A DNA stretch of 64,000 nt from Gyromitra esculenta (Eukaryota; Ascomycota; Pezizomycetes; Pezizales; Discinaceae): NCBI GenBank assembly GCA_038503075.1, contig JBCAML010000006.1, positions 1,674,001-1,738,000 on the forward strand, read 5' to 3'. Numbering within the stretch: position 1 is the stretch's first letter; each line of letters starts with the position of its first letter. A model generated the notes under the pieces. That model saw only the letters and a list, made by a program, of their open reading frames with translations. It made no database searches and was not told the DNA's origin. Below, piece after piece: positions 34,250 to 46,586 of the stretch. The position numbers and the translations under genes are program-made.

Positions 34250-36375
34250 CTTTGGAGAATGCTGTCGTTCCCCCCATCAAAATACTGATTAGAAGTTTTA
34301 GTGAGTTCTCGAGCAATTGTAATTTGCCTGGAACGATATTTGAAACGGTCACAACAATAGCTGGAGGGTACAATACGCTCCCCTGGCGATATTGGTAATT
34401 GCATATGTATGACAAAGTTAGCTTGTAATTCGGTAAGGCAATTTTCCAGGTAAAGCTACTCCAGTCGAGGTTTTGCTTCTTCTCGGCCTCCGAAGTTAGT
34501 AACGGAAACGGGTTTACCTATAGATGTGAGTCTTATTGATCTGTGCCTATAGAGAGCCATACATGGTGCCTGAAAAGAGGCTGTAGCTGACCTGCTGGCT
34601 AATCGGATATCTTTACTGGGGGAAGGATAGCCTTCTGGTGCATATTATGACCTCTAATTGAATATCATGTTAGATTTTTCATCCTGCTAGTATTTAATTG
34701 CGGAAATCTAAACTTCTCTAATGTATTTGTTATATGCCCGTTTTACTGGCTGATCTAGAGTTCTCATAAAGGGTCGATTGAGATATTCTTGCATAGCGAT
34801 ACTGGGGCCCTCATGGAAATCGTGGTCACTGTTTTTCTGTTCGGGTCATGTCATGCGGCTGGAGGTTATGACATTACTAACTTTACTGTTTAGTTGAGAT
34901 CCTTGACATGTAGGCCTGTAACATTGTATGTCATCCTTAATTCCATCCTAGCTCTTTGACTCCAAGCTGCATACAATAGTATGATTAGCAAATCGGTTTA
35001 GCTTAAAGAAACCGGTACTTTATCTACATAGAATAGCGGAGGTTACATTTTCTACCACAGGAAACATGCATTACTTCATTGATCGATTATGGAGGCCTGC
35101 AGGGTAGGGAATCTATATTAAAGCACCTATAGCTAGATAACCACTTATCCAAAAAAGTAAAATTTGAGAGTTTAATTTACCGAAATCGAGGTTCAATGGC
35201 CATGGGTAGTGGCTGCAGAGTGATTATCAATGATCGCGCACGTTGTTAGGGTGCACGGTGGGGCCTTTGGTATAGCCTCCTCGGGTACAGGTAGGACTTA
35301 GCCTGTGCCTTGGAAGTTACTAGTCTGGGAAACTTTGGCTAACTTCAAATGATCGAATATTTTATAACCCACTGGGGCTTTTACCAAAATATTACAGTGC
35401 CCCCAAGGCCTAGAAGGTCCCTCACCCGCCGAGTATAACCCACTAGACCCAATTGCATGATTTTGTAAACTTGGGCTCAACTCGTTAATGATGCCTTGGT
35501 TGTGGGTAGACCTTTATAGATCGCTTCTTTAGCAGCCGCAGTAATTCTGCTGTTCAAATCAACTGAACATCACTCAGCCGGGGCTGTGTAGAATTACTGG
35601 TTTATAGCAATAGTGTACGTATACACCTTAGTCGGATTTTAGAAGTTTATTCTATTTCTCCAATCAGTACCCGCTATGCGGATTTCGACTAGGCAGCCAC
35701 ATATACAACGGTGCTATCAACTCAACCTATACACATATACTATACAAAATATCTTGGTAAGAGTCTAGTCCGACAAGGAAGAAGTAAACTTACTGTCTCA
35801 CCATGGAAGATGGCACTGCCCGTGAGCAAATACTCTCGGCTGGCCCATTGACTGGTGGATTTTAAGCTCGCGGACTTTTGAGCGAGTACTAGAATGCTAG
35901 TAGAAATATAGAGTAAACTACATGTATGCGCCTAAAACTCGACGATCCGGAAACCCGCTGAGCACGGGATGAGTAGGTAAATATTTTACTCTCTAGGTTT
36001 ACGTATAATTGATCTCCACTTCATGCACAAGGAGTTACCGAATAAGATTTAGAGATATCCTCATTCCAACCAGGTCTTTATCTCTTTCGCCGTGGTCTTA
36101 TTTGCTATTTCCTCGGCCTTACCCCGAGCCCCCGAGCCTTACTGTGTCATACGTTATGCACCCTAATTCCCCAACCGGGTCAACAATTGACCGACACTTC
36201 GACTTAAGCTTTCCTTGCCCATGACCTGCACCACCTAAGAGTGTGTTGGTATCTGTCTTGGTAAAGCTAGGCGATCGGCATAGTTGATCCGGTGCCTTGT
36301 GCTGCCGTAGATCATGCCTAGGAATATCCTGTCGGAAGGCTTATGTATGAGTTGAAGACATGCCCTTGCATCCTA

Positions 36376-36626
36376 GTACTACGGGTACAGAAGAAAGTCT
36401 GTCACCAGATGGCGGTGCTGGCTTTGCCCCTCTTCACGCTCGACATTCTGATGCTCTTATTTCGCTGGGCAAAATTTAATTCTCTCTATCTCTGAAACCT
36501 CTCTACTTTATGTAAGCTTGCTGTAAAAATTTAAGGGCTTCCGTGGTCTTGAGTTGGGTTGGCGGTCCAGTTTCGTACTGCCAGCACCGCCACCTGATGA
36601 CAGACTTTCCCCTACACCCGTAGTAC
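36376..36626. repeat. MITE-like element with 47-bp terminal inverted repeats
   Basis: Arm 36376-36422 (begins GTACTACGGGT) and arm 36580-36626 are reverse complements at 41 of 47 positions; all six differences are transitions. The spacer is 157 bp with no coding frame. No clear target duplication is seen at the ends. Total 251 bp. Confidence 0.6.
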
Positions 36627-39600
36627 ATTATTGCTGCCACTCGCTTACAATCATCTTGCATACTCGTCTTTCAAGGTATAGCAGCAAAGGCCCGAAACAA
36701 GACCTAGGGCTGAGTTTTCGCAACATGGTGTTGTTGCGGTCCTCGTTTTCCTGTCCCCATAAATCTGCATACTTTAGGGGATGGATTCTTTGCCCATAGG
36801 GAAACTGCCACTTCCTTGGAAATAAACCACACCCCAGTCGAGCCTCACCCCAAGGCTACGGTGGCCAAACCGCAGTATTTCTAGGACTATAAAGCCTAGC
36901 TCGATTTGTCTTTAGAAAATTATATCCAATAGGGCGAACTGGCGATGCACATAGCTAGATTAGAAGGCTAGATAGAAGTGTTGCTAGGATCAGCAGAAAA
37001 TAGCGCGTTTATGGGTAACTTAGCAAAAAAGTAGAAGCGGCAACCGGAGTAATTTCGGGATAGTAATGGAGAATCAACATATTAATAGTTCACACAGCGC
37101 TTAGCTTTTACTACAAAATTCTAGTTAGCTTAAAAGAAGTACATACGGGAAACCAGGTATATACCGGCTATCACCTATCGATATATCACAAGTGGGTGGT
37201 TGTTTACGCCTATAGAAAACGACATGAGTGGTTCAAAGCCGCTAGTAGCTGCAGTTGTATGATTAAATTAGTGTGTACGCGTACGTGTAATTTGTGGGAC
37301 CTGAGGGATTATGTATCCATCACGATCAATAAATTCTTTGCGTATTCATAGAATATCACTCGTCGACCAACCTTTGTTGCCGAGCCCCACTGTTTAGCTC
37401 CGGACTGTCCCCTGGAATATATAAGTGCTACATGGAAACAAAACGTTTTTCAGTAGCTGCGGCCCGGTAGCCCCTTTTAGGGCGACAAGAAAAGGGAAAA
37501 CGCTCAGGATATCATGAGTTTGTATGCCGGACACAAGACTGAACCCAACCACCAGTCGCTTACCCTTTTAGCCCACCTAGGCAGGACAAGCTCCAGATTT
37601 TGAGTTATTGCTTCGCGAAAATTAGGTAGTTTTTATTTATTTATTCTTGATACTCTTAGATAAAATGTTATCCTATGAAGCGGGCTTTTTATCGCGAATT
37701 TTACAGTGGTTTACGTAGTGGTTTGGTGGCTGTACGGGCGTGGTCAGAGTACAGTAGTTGTGGTATCTGGCATAAAAACTCGCTAACACCTGTTCGGACA
37801 AGTAGAACGGCTAAGGCGGAATATCCATCAACCACCGTGTTTTTGCGCGCTTGCTCGATCTCGATCGATCTCGCTGTGACGGGTGGTTTCCTAATATGGA
37901 ATTGTACCGCAAACTAAACACTCCTAACCCAAACCCCTGGCCGCCCGCAGGGCTGCAAGGATAAAATTTAACCCAAAGGTTTCCTGGGGTAGATAAACCC
38001 TAGTCATAATCACTTACAGTCATAACAGCGTTCTAACAGTCCTGAATCTGATTGGCCACGGGATGTCATGTAGAATATCAAGATCCTGGAATGCAGAGGT
38101 GATCCAACTCATTCCATTGGAATCAGTGAGGATCATGAGGCCTCGGAAGACGCCCCACAAAAACCAAAACCCACAGGCTGACGAAAAAGCCTAGCGCTTA
38201 ACACCCATGAAAGCTAGGGGCTATGAGACCAAATTTCGTGTTCGCCTGTGGTTTTCGGTACCTACCCTGTGGTATCACCAATTCTGGAATAGGTGATCAG
38301 TTATCAAAAGCTTAACTATGATTTGCATAGCTATTCGTCCCTGTATAGCCAGACCACGTATCACAGATTACTACTCTAGGTAGGTACGTGTTACAGCAGG
38401 GCTTGGGTATTGTCCGGAAAATCGGCTTGATCTAATAGAACACTCTTGGATAAGTAGAGTTCTGCCCTAAATGACGTACTTTATAGCAGGAAATACGCAC
38501 TTAGTAAGAAATACCCTGCCTAGGGGAGTATTACTAAGGCGAGTTTGGGAAAGTTCGGCCTCACCGAGCAAACACATCCCAAAAAAATATGACTCGATGA
38601 AATTATATAGGTACCTATTCTATTTCGAGTAGGTGGTAAGCGACCTTCTTTATAGGTCAGATTCTTTTAAAAACCAAACCCGCTGAGATCTCCACCCTCA
38701 GAGAGGACTTCTACCCGCCGGTTTAGATTCTTGGTAATTATAACCCACTCATATCTTTCCAATCCGCCCTTCCCCCCGGCCGTTTCCCCCGTTTTACTTG
38801 GGTTATTCATACCTCCTACTCTGGAAGCATCCTCTTAATCACCTACAGCACCCAGAAAACATTGCGTGTCAGTCTCTCTATGCTACATTAACATGAACCA
38901 CCTAGCTGCCAAAAGGGATTTTCTTGCCACGGAGCTCACGAAAAGATTAATACGTAAACGGTATTAGCGGTATCTGTCCTCTCCGTGTTATACTCTGTCA
39001 CTCGCCATCATGCTTTCGTGTAATAGCTGCGGTTATTATCCTAAGGAGCTTCCAAGCCTCACAGCCTATCTCCTCGCGGAATTCCGGTTCAGGAACTTTT
39101 AGAAGTAAATCTCCCTGGAGAAAATTATCTTAATGAGTATGTGCTAAGCATCACATAAGTAATTGATTTGAAACTGAAATCCTCGCTATACAAATCTCCC
39201 ACTAAATAAATCACCTTGTAATGCCATTATAAGAGTTTTAATTGGTTTGAATACGCTCTTGACTTCGATTGTCGTGCGCTCATACTGTGCGCTCATGACT
39301 TATGTGTGTATACATATGTGTAATCTAAGAAGTTAATAACAAGAATCTTGGCATTCCGATCATGAAGTTAGCTACATGTAATGTTTACGCAACCTCGTCC
39401 GACAACGGTTATTGGGATTTATTGATATAAGAAACTCAATGCATCTCCGTGGAGCAGACAGTCATTTGATGGTATACACGGTATACGTTTATATTGATTG
39501 AAGCCCTGAAGGTGTGTATGTGATGTTAGGGTAGATGACCATGTGATGGATCAAACGACCACCACAACCAGCACAACAGCAATGTAGCGAGCGTATCCAG

Positions 39601-40172
39601 TTACCGCTACTCTACTCATATTTTGGTTTAGTGATTGAGTTTTTGACAAAGTTCAAGATGTTCCTGCAAGTCTCTTTGTAATCAAGTTTCAGTAATTTCT
39701 TCCTAAACAAATCGTTTGGAATGAGGATGCCGTCATTACAGTAACCTGGCGATCAAAAATGTTCGAACAATTGGATAGCGTTTGTTGGTGTATTAATCTC
39801 GCCACTAACCCGCGAAGGAACTTCTCGGAGATCAAGTGACGTGTCTCGGCCGATTTCAGATCATTTTTAAACCAATCCCATTTTTTCGAGTTATTAGAGA
39901 CTTTGCGCTTTTGAGCCAGCCCTGGTTTTTGGCCAACCAGAAGCTGATTTGCGCCAATCAAATTGCTAGAAATCGGAGCTAGATCTATTTGCGCAAAGTC
40001 TATTACAGGTAACCTTTGCAGAATTTTTCCGAGGGGATGGGTGGCACAAGATCAGACGGTGCCGCGCCTGGCCTCAGAAAATGCCGAAAAGAGAGATCTA
40101 GGAACTAAATTTCACAAATTTTCGTAAAATATTACCCAGGTGGGAGGATTGCTAATTTTGACGAGATGGTAC

Positions 40173-40280
40173 AGACATCTCTCAGTTGGCAGATATGGGG
40201 GTAGCTTGGTAGCAACGAGCATGAAACCCTAAACCTCTGTCTGCCAACTGACCAGTTCCGCCATCAGGCCGGAGATGTCT
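40173..40280. repeat. Two-part inverted repeat
   Basis: Outer arms AGACATCTC (40173-40181) and GAGATGTCT (40272-40280), and inner arms CAGTTGGCAGA (40183-40193) and TCTGCCAACTG (40240-40250), are exact reverse complements. Small decayed foldback or hairpin. Confidence 0.45.
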
Positions 40281-41242
40281 ATAGGTGTTATTTGGTGGCA
40301 AGTTTAAGGAAGTGTAATACCCATGTGATGGGTAGAAGACCGTTTTGTCAGCGCAGTACAGGTACGGTGATAGGAAATACCGTATATCTCCAAAAGAAGA
40401 GCCCGGGCCCATCTCAAAATCCTGGCCAAGGAAGCTTGTCGGATAGGTGCATGTAGTCTCTATGCCTTATTTGGAACAATAGATAGTGTTGAGTGGCAAA
40501 GGCGACTTCAAAGAATCTCTAAGACTAATCATATAGACTTGTCTAATAGTACCACACGACAGCCACCACCTTCTTATCCTTGTATTTTGACCTAGATTTT
40601 TGAAATAGGCCTGGGCTCTTGTTTTGGAAATATACCGTGATCAAGCTCGAAATCTACCTGCCTGGGGGGACAACACGAGTGAGAGCTTGTGACGAAAAAT
40701 ACCGTGGCGGTCTCCGTTTTGCGGATAGGGCATAAGTGATTTTCCTTCTTTCCAAGGCAGCATACAGCATCTCCGCAATCTCTTATCACTCGGGCCATCG
40801 AATAAATTACCACTCTCGCAATCGTAAAAACTAACTCACGTTTTGAGTTATTTACCATCCCAGCCCATCATTTTACATTGAATGAAAATATCAAAGTGCA
40901 CTCTCTTTTCTACTACCAAATCCTCCCTGGTTGTATACTGACCTACAGAGAGAAGTCTGTAACATCAAACGTACTAATTTGTTTCGCTTGTAGAATTTCA
41001 TGACTCAAATCCACTCGTCCAACCCAGCAGGATTTCAATGCCCTGACAAACAACCCCCAACGCAAAGAGCACAAGCTAAAGTCATACAAACATCCCCCCA
41101 AAACCATAAAAACCCGGAAAAGAAAAAGGAAACGAAAGAAAAATCTAACATGCTATTTCAAGCACTCCTTCAACTCCTCCATCTCACCTCTCAACCTAGA
41201 TGATTATTGAAAACCCCCGATAGGTTAAAAAAAACTCCGGCC

Positions 41243-42050
41243 CTAATTTAACAATACCTCCACAACCCTCCCTGCCTCGTCCTCTGTAATTCCTCCTCTT
41301 CTCCTCACTCCTACAGTCCCCAATGCCTTCACTATCATCCCTACCGAAAATCCCATGCTTGCAAATCTATCCACAACATTTTCATCATAACCACCGTACT
41401 CCCTCTTTACTTCCGGGACAGCAACTGGGCGACTTGTTGAGCCCCCAGGTGTCAATGCTGCAGGAGCACCAGCATACCGCACTGCCCATTCACGTGCGCG
41501 TGCTTGGAAAAGCTGTGGCGCGGATAGCATCATTTGTGCAACCTCGGCGTCTTGCGGGTCCGAAGGCTCGGGAGCATCGAGGAGCGATTGTAGGGAGAGA
41601 AGAGCGGTTTTGATGGTAAGAACAGGAGACCATTTAGCGGAGAGGGTGTCGAGACAAATTGCACCCTGTTGAATACCCCCAATGGCATCGTTAACTACCT
41701 AGTCCCCCTTAAAAGGAAAAAACTCTTGACACAGCGGATTCGCCTTGGTAGCCCCAAAGATGACAAAAACATGAATATAAAAATAAAGCACAACTTACAG
41801 TTTGGCTAGACACATTCGGATGCCACACTTTCGTATCGAACCTCATCTTCGGAGGCGTAAACGGATAGTTATCCGGTAACCTAATATCGATGACGAACTC
41901 CCCACCTTCGTATGGTGTTCCGGGGGGACCTTTAAAGCGCCCCTGCAGATGCGTTATGTCTGCTGAATCGAGCGGCATCGCCTGCATGCCTGATGATGTA
42001 TCCTTCGCCATATCATCGAGTTCTTTCATTATGCGGCGGCGGGTAGCCAT
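41243..42050 (-). CDS. UBC1: Ubiquitin-conjugating enzyme E2 with UBA domain (Ubc1/E2-25K)
   Basis: Two exons on the minus strand, 42050-41799 and 41665-41243, giving 224 aa. Residues 1-150 are a UBC fold: GRFKGPPGTPYEGG, PFTPPKMRF, HPN at 77-79, then after the splice GAICLDTL with the catalytic Cys at 88. A linker leads to a C-terminal UBA domain (about 173-224; DRFASMGFSVGMIVKAL). The E2+UBA layout and length are those of yeast Ubc1 and human UBE2K, which build Lys48-linked chains for proteasomal degradation. The intron falls between HPN and the active-site Cys. The 133-nt intron has donor GTAAGT and acceptor CAACAG. Confidence 0.93.
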
Positions 42051-43104
42051 TATTATATTAGTGCCGAATAAGGTGTGGAGCGGAACAGATTAATCAGGTG
42101 ATAAATATGGGGTTGTTGTTGGTGAAGTAGTGGCTGTGATGATAGCGGTTGTGGTTGCAGGGAGGAGGGAAGAAGCTGTATGAGGGGGACTTTTAGGGTT
42201 GATGGAGTTACAAAGATACTCGTCAGGGGGGAGCTTGAGCTTTGCCCTACAACAGGTTGCACCGGTACCTTCCGCCCCGAGTCGTAATAGTATTTAGAAC
42301 TCTGTACCTGGACAGCAGAATTAGCCCTGGGTCCTCCGACTGTTGTAATGTGTAGCTTAAGGGTGCAGGGGGTCATTCGTCAGCCACACCTACGCGATAC
42401 GACAAGAACAATTAAATTGTCCACTTCAAACGAACACAACCAATAGTAATTATATGGTGAATGTAATGCTGGGGAGAAGGAGTAACGGCTCTTGAGCGTC
42501 CGTCTGTGCAGTTATGTCAGGGGCGCACATTCAGGTCAGGCGGGGTTGTTTGAGGTGCTGCATCTTATCTAATCGCGTTTCACGTGACACACAACTCCAC
42601 ATAGCCCGACTAGGATAAGATGAATGAACATTAACCCGACTACAATATACAGGCACATGTTGAGAAGAGTCTTGTTGGTTTCTGGAATGATTTAGAGCTT
42701 GTATAACGCCTAAATGAACGTTTAGAAAGCTAACACAAGTTCATTGTCTCAAAACCCCAACCCGACAATCAATATCGCACCTGCCAACAAAAGCTTCGCG
42801 ATCAACAGTACAGTACTTTAAGAACACGGACTAAAAGGGTGTTAAAGGAAAGCAAAAAAAAGAAGTTAAATAGCAGAAATGTAAGAAGACAAAAAACCTC
42901 CCATGCCGATCGAAACGTGCGCGCTGGTATCTGAAAATCGCAACCACCTCCTAGCTAATCATAATCTGCTTCTACCTTTTGACTCCCATCAACGAGTTTC
43001 AAAAGCATCGAAAGAAAAAAAAGACAGCGTAGAATAAATAGTGATTCGATCTCTTGCTTTGCTATGCTTCGCACTTGGACGAGAGTATAATCGAGAAAAT
43101 CGAT
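42051..43104. other. Intergenic: UBC1 upstream to tropomyosin 3' end
   Basis: About 1 kb. It includes the palindrome TCACGTGA at 42580-42587, a consensus site for bHLH factors such as Cbf1, about 530 bp upstream of UBC1. The minus-strand open frame at 42,053-42,376 lies in the UBC1 leader and has no motif. Confidence 0.45.
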
Positions 43105-43849
43105 CTAAAGGTCGTCGAGCTGCTTGGAGATAGCCTCCAGCTCTTCCTGACTGGCCTTGAGCTTTTCGCAAGTCTCCTCATACTTCCTTTCCCAGCTGTC
43201 CCGCTCAGCCTCGACAGTAGCAACCTTGCGTTCGTAGTGCTCGGCCTTGACGTCGGTAAGACGGAGTCTGATGCGGCGGGTTAGATGCATCTCGGCAAAG
43301 GCTTTCTGAAATGGATGGATTTCTCTCTGATCAAGTGGGAAGAGGATAAGGGAAACTTGCTTCTCGTTTGTCTCTCTCAGGTTCTTGTCTGCCTCCTCTG
43401 CCTCCTCTTCCAGCAACTGAAGCTTCCGGTTTAACGAATCGACTTCACTTCCGTGGGCAGCTCCAGTGTCCGCAGCACTCTTAGCCTCTGCTAGGGCTTT
43501 CTCGAGTTTGTCGACTTCGCCGTCAAGTAGGGTGTTTCGGTGCGTGAGAGAGAGGATCTCTTGATCTTTGGTAAGATTCTCCTGCTCGAGGGCCTTGACA
43601 CGAGCTGACAGTTCTTCAATCTTGGCATGGGCCTGGTCGGTCTCCAGGCGGAGAGCATTCATTCTCTATTGGAGGTTAGCAAAAACATAATCTAGATATG
43701 GGCTTTTCTATTGAGGGGAGATAGATGGGCAAGTATTGGAAGTCGTAGAGGATTTGGATAACGAGTAGATGGAGATAAGGGGGTAACTGGTACCAACACT
43801 CAAATGTGAGTGGAGAACAGCATGCACTTACTTCCTTGACTTTTTCCAT
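43105..43849 (-). CDS. TPM1: Tropomyosin
   Basis: Three exons on the minus strand: 43849-43832 (six codons), 43665-43361 and 43267-43105, totalling 161 aa, exactly the length of fungal tropomyosins. It is a coiled coil throughout: MEKVKERMNALRLETD at the start, HRNTLLDGEVDKLEKAL, LQLLEEEAEEADKNLRETNEK, KAEHYERKV near the end. Tropomyosin runs along formin-made actin cables and the contractile ring, steering myosin. The second intron (43360-43268) starts GCAAGT and ends CAG, a GC-AG intron with a CTAAC branch site; splicing it restores K|LRLTD. It is 93 nt, in frame and free of stops, so an unspliced form would add 31 residues. Confidence 0.93.
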
Positions 43850-44341
43850 TCTAAAATCTATGGTTGTGGTGGACTTAGATAGGTATTTAGAATAAGTTAG
43901 ATAGATGTGAAGAAGTTGTTGACAGAAGATGGGGATGCAAAGCACAAACTGCAACAGAAATGGGGGGATGGGAAGTGCGTTGGCAGTGGTGAGGAGCAGC
44001 TGGGCGGCCTGGGTCTGAGGAAGGGTGTTGGTGGGGTCAGTGCTCATGGTCATCGGGTGGGGCTTGGCAGGGAGGGGGAAACGCCTGGTCACTTGGAGGG
44101 GCGAAGCGTCACGTTGATAGGGTGGCTGACTACAGCGTTGCTGTAGCAACGTGCCAAGCCACAGGATCACGCTTTCCTTGTTTACATTACTCATTGCTCA
44201 TTCCCCACGACGTACGTTCCTGAGAGCTCTTTCTGGCAGTGCTCCAATTTCGTTTTCCCCCTAGCCTTGAACCTTCTAGCATCACCATCACCACATTCTC
44301 GCCCAACGAAACCACCACATCCCCAACTCGACAACGCAACA
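43850..44341. promoter_or_regulatory. Divergent promoter region of tropomyosin and securin
   Basis: 492 bp between two divergent start codons. It contains ACGTGCCAAGCCAC (44149-44162), a 14-mer found again upstream of RCY1. Confidence 0.5.
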
Positions 44342-45642
44342 ATGCTTGCTAATAAGGAAAACGTTCTGATTCATGGCCCGTCTCATGGTGCGGGCAAAGT
44401 CAACCCAAAAACTCCTGGCCCATCAAAGTTGAATCCCAAGACTCCCTATAGGATCGATGGCAAAAGTGATATTTTCGCTGGAAAGGATCCATCTATGTTT
44501 ATTACGCCTGCTGGTATACCATCTGCCTCCAATTCTTCAATTGTGATGTAAAAACTAATCTCAGGACAGGCCCGAGACGTGCTGCTCTGACGGGGAAAAC
44601 AACTAACGCCAAAGCTCGCCTCCCACAATCCGGTGGTGGAGATGGCAACACTCCCAAGTCACTTCAAAAACCTGGCCGCCCGCTTCGTACACGTCTTTCG
44701 GTGACCACTGAGATCCATCCCATCCTCAATGAAGATGGAGAGGTCCCCGAAATTGAATATATGCCTCCACGTGAACACCCCCTCCTAGATATCCCCGACG
44801 ACTTCCATATTCTCGACTATGCCAAGCTCAGAACCCAAATTTACACCGACTGCCATCGCTCGTACCTCTATGACATTGACGAATCCGGCAAGAGCGCTAT
44901 TGAACGTCAAGTTGAAGCCTCTGATCGCCAGATAGATGCCCTTCTGGATGCAGAAACGGAAATGCTGTTGGCAGAATGTAGGCCGAAAAAATCGACGGTC
45001 AAGAAGGCTACTGCCACGAAACCATCCACTGCTACTGGAGGTACTAGGCTGAAACATAAACGCTCCACAACCTTGACTGAAAAACCGGGTCTGGCAAGGA
45101 AACGGACAACGGAGAGACCCTCCTCGGTGGCGAGTAACCACTCTGTCAATTCTCGCCCCTCCACCGCCGCATCTATCCGTGCCGCCACTGCGCTCTCCCA
45201 GCGTCCGTCTTCTTCCGCATCAACTAATCGCCCTGGAACCTCTGCCTCTCAGCGGACCCATACCCGCTCTTCTTCTACCTCTATCCTCAAGAACCCCGTT
45301 CTCGCACGTGGCACCGAACCTAACCGATCTACCTCCCGCCCAAGCTCCCGCCCCAACAGCCGTATGGCCATAGCTAACTCAAAGACAACGATCGGCTACA
45401 CAGCGGGCAAGGAGGTGGCAAAAAACATTAAGAAAGTCCTTGAGGTGCCAAAAATTGAAACAGCGCTTGAACTCTGTGAAAGGATTTTGAAGGAGGATGA
45501 AGAGAGGCAGGATGAGGTTCCAGCCTTGATGTTAGGCGGAGAGGAAGAAGAAATTGATGATATTTTGAAGATGCTAGGACCTATGATAGAGGAAGAGGAA
45601 GAAGACTTTTTCATCACTATGCCAGGTATCGAGGAGTTGTAG
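44342..45642 (+). CDS. cut2: Securin (Cut2/Pds1-type separase inhibitor)
   Basis: Two exons, 44342-44513 and 44570-45642, giving 414 aa. The acceptor is the CAG ending at 44569 (not the earlier CAG at 44564), which keeps frame. Seen: a KEN box at residues 5-7, a destruction box RAALTGKTTN at 61-70, EIEYMPP at 118-124, a long Ser/Thr/Arg-rich basic middle and an acidic C-terminus (EEEEIDD...EEEEEDFF). KEN, the LxGKxTN form of D-box and IEYMPP occur in the same order in fission yeast Cut2. Securin holds separase inactive until APC/C-driven destruction at anaphase. Family assignment rests on these short motifs because securins diverge fast. Confidence 0.8.
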
Positions 45643-46586
45643 ATTACATGTCGGAGTAGAGGAAACGCTTCTCGAGTAAGATATCACAAAAAGTGTAACA
45701 CCAGCGGAGAGGGAGTATAGCTGCCTAGGGATTGGTTTATGGAGGAGTCGTGATGGAGTTGGAATGGAATTATTATCTTTCTTCGTTTCTTTTGTTTTAC
45801 CTTTCCTTTGTTGAGAGGGCTGTGTTACGATTTTATGGACTGTACTTTTATACCAAGAAATGAAATCATTCATCTGTTTAATTAAGGCTAGAGGGATTTT
45901 AACTCCGTGTGATCGGAGACTTAATCTTCAGGCTCTTTCAATTGTATGAGGTATAATAGATAACATAAACGAAACCAGTGCATGAGACTATTTTCTAAGT
46001 TGCCTCGACATCTTGTAGAATGTGTATTATCGATCATAATAAATCACTCGATATTTTGGTCCCATACCGCGAAAGACGACCACATGCTTCACCCATGCTA
46101 TTAATATAGATAGAGGAGGGAGGGAGTCTAAGTAACTTGTTTGTATAGTTAATCCATTTGGAGGGGGTGTTAGTAGCTATATGTAGTTACACAATAGTAC
46201 GTGGTCGTTCAGAGCCTGGGTCTGGCCCACGCCAGGTCTGCACTGAGTTGCAAACTAAGCTGTGTTTCTGCGGCTAGATACATGTAGTTAGAGCAAATTC
46301 TGTAGTTGGTCTTATGGCCCTGGGTTATCTCTTGTGAATTGACATAATAGCTAAGGCATATGTATAAGTATATGCTTTGTTCCCGTGTCCGTGTGCAATT
46401 TACCAATCTCAAACTGTTCCCTCCTCGTCCTACTCCACCTCATCCCAACTCCATTATATTGTATCAATTTTTACCTTCTATTGTTCAGTAGACACCACAC
46501 CACCACACGTTAGCTATACTTCAATATATATGAACAAACGGATCTCCCCTCCGATTGCTAGGCTGTTTGAATAGCCTTCCCCCGTG
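45643..46586. other. Securin 3' flank
   Basis: About 0.9 kb, AT-rich with one TACATGTA palindrome (46,279). No gene seen; the right part would be the promoter of the following ORF. Confidence 0.45.

Larger units (their letters stand above)
34115..41242. other. 7-kb gene-poor AT-rich stretch
   Basis: No ORF with recognisable motifs over about 7 kb. It holds a 47-bp imperfect inverted repeat (36,376-36,626), a split inverted repeat (40,173-40,280) and TACATGTA palindromes (35,919; 39,373). The left end is the promoter of the small secreted protein gene and the right end the 3' flank of UBC1. Confidence 0.45.

Noticed and set aside
42053..42376. 107-codon minus-strand frame upstream of UBC1
   Set aside because: Gln/Leu/Ser-rich, ends just before the UBC1 ATG, no motif; probably leader sequence.
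44561..44569. Earlier CAG (ending 44564) as the securin acceptor
   Set aside because: It puts exon 2 out of frame; the CAG ending at 44569 keeps frame with the conserved D-box.
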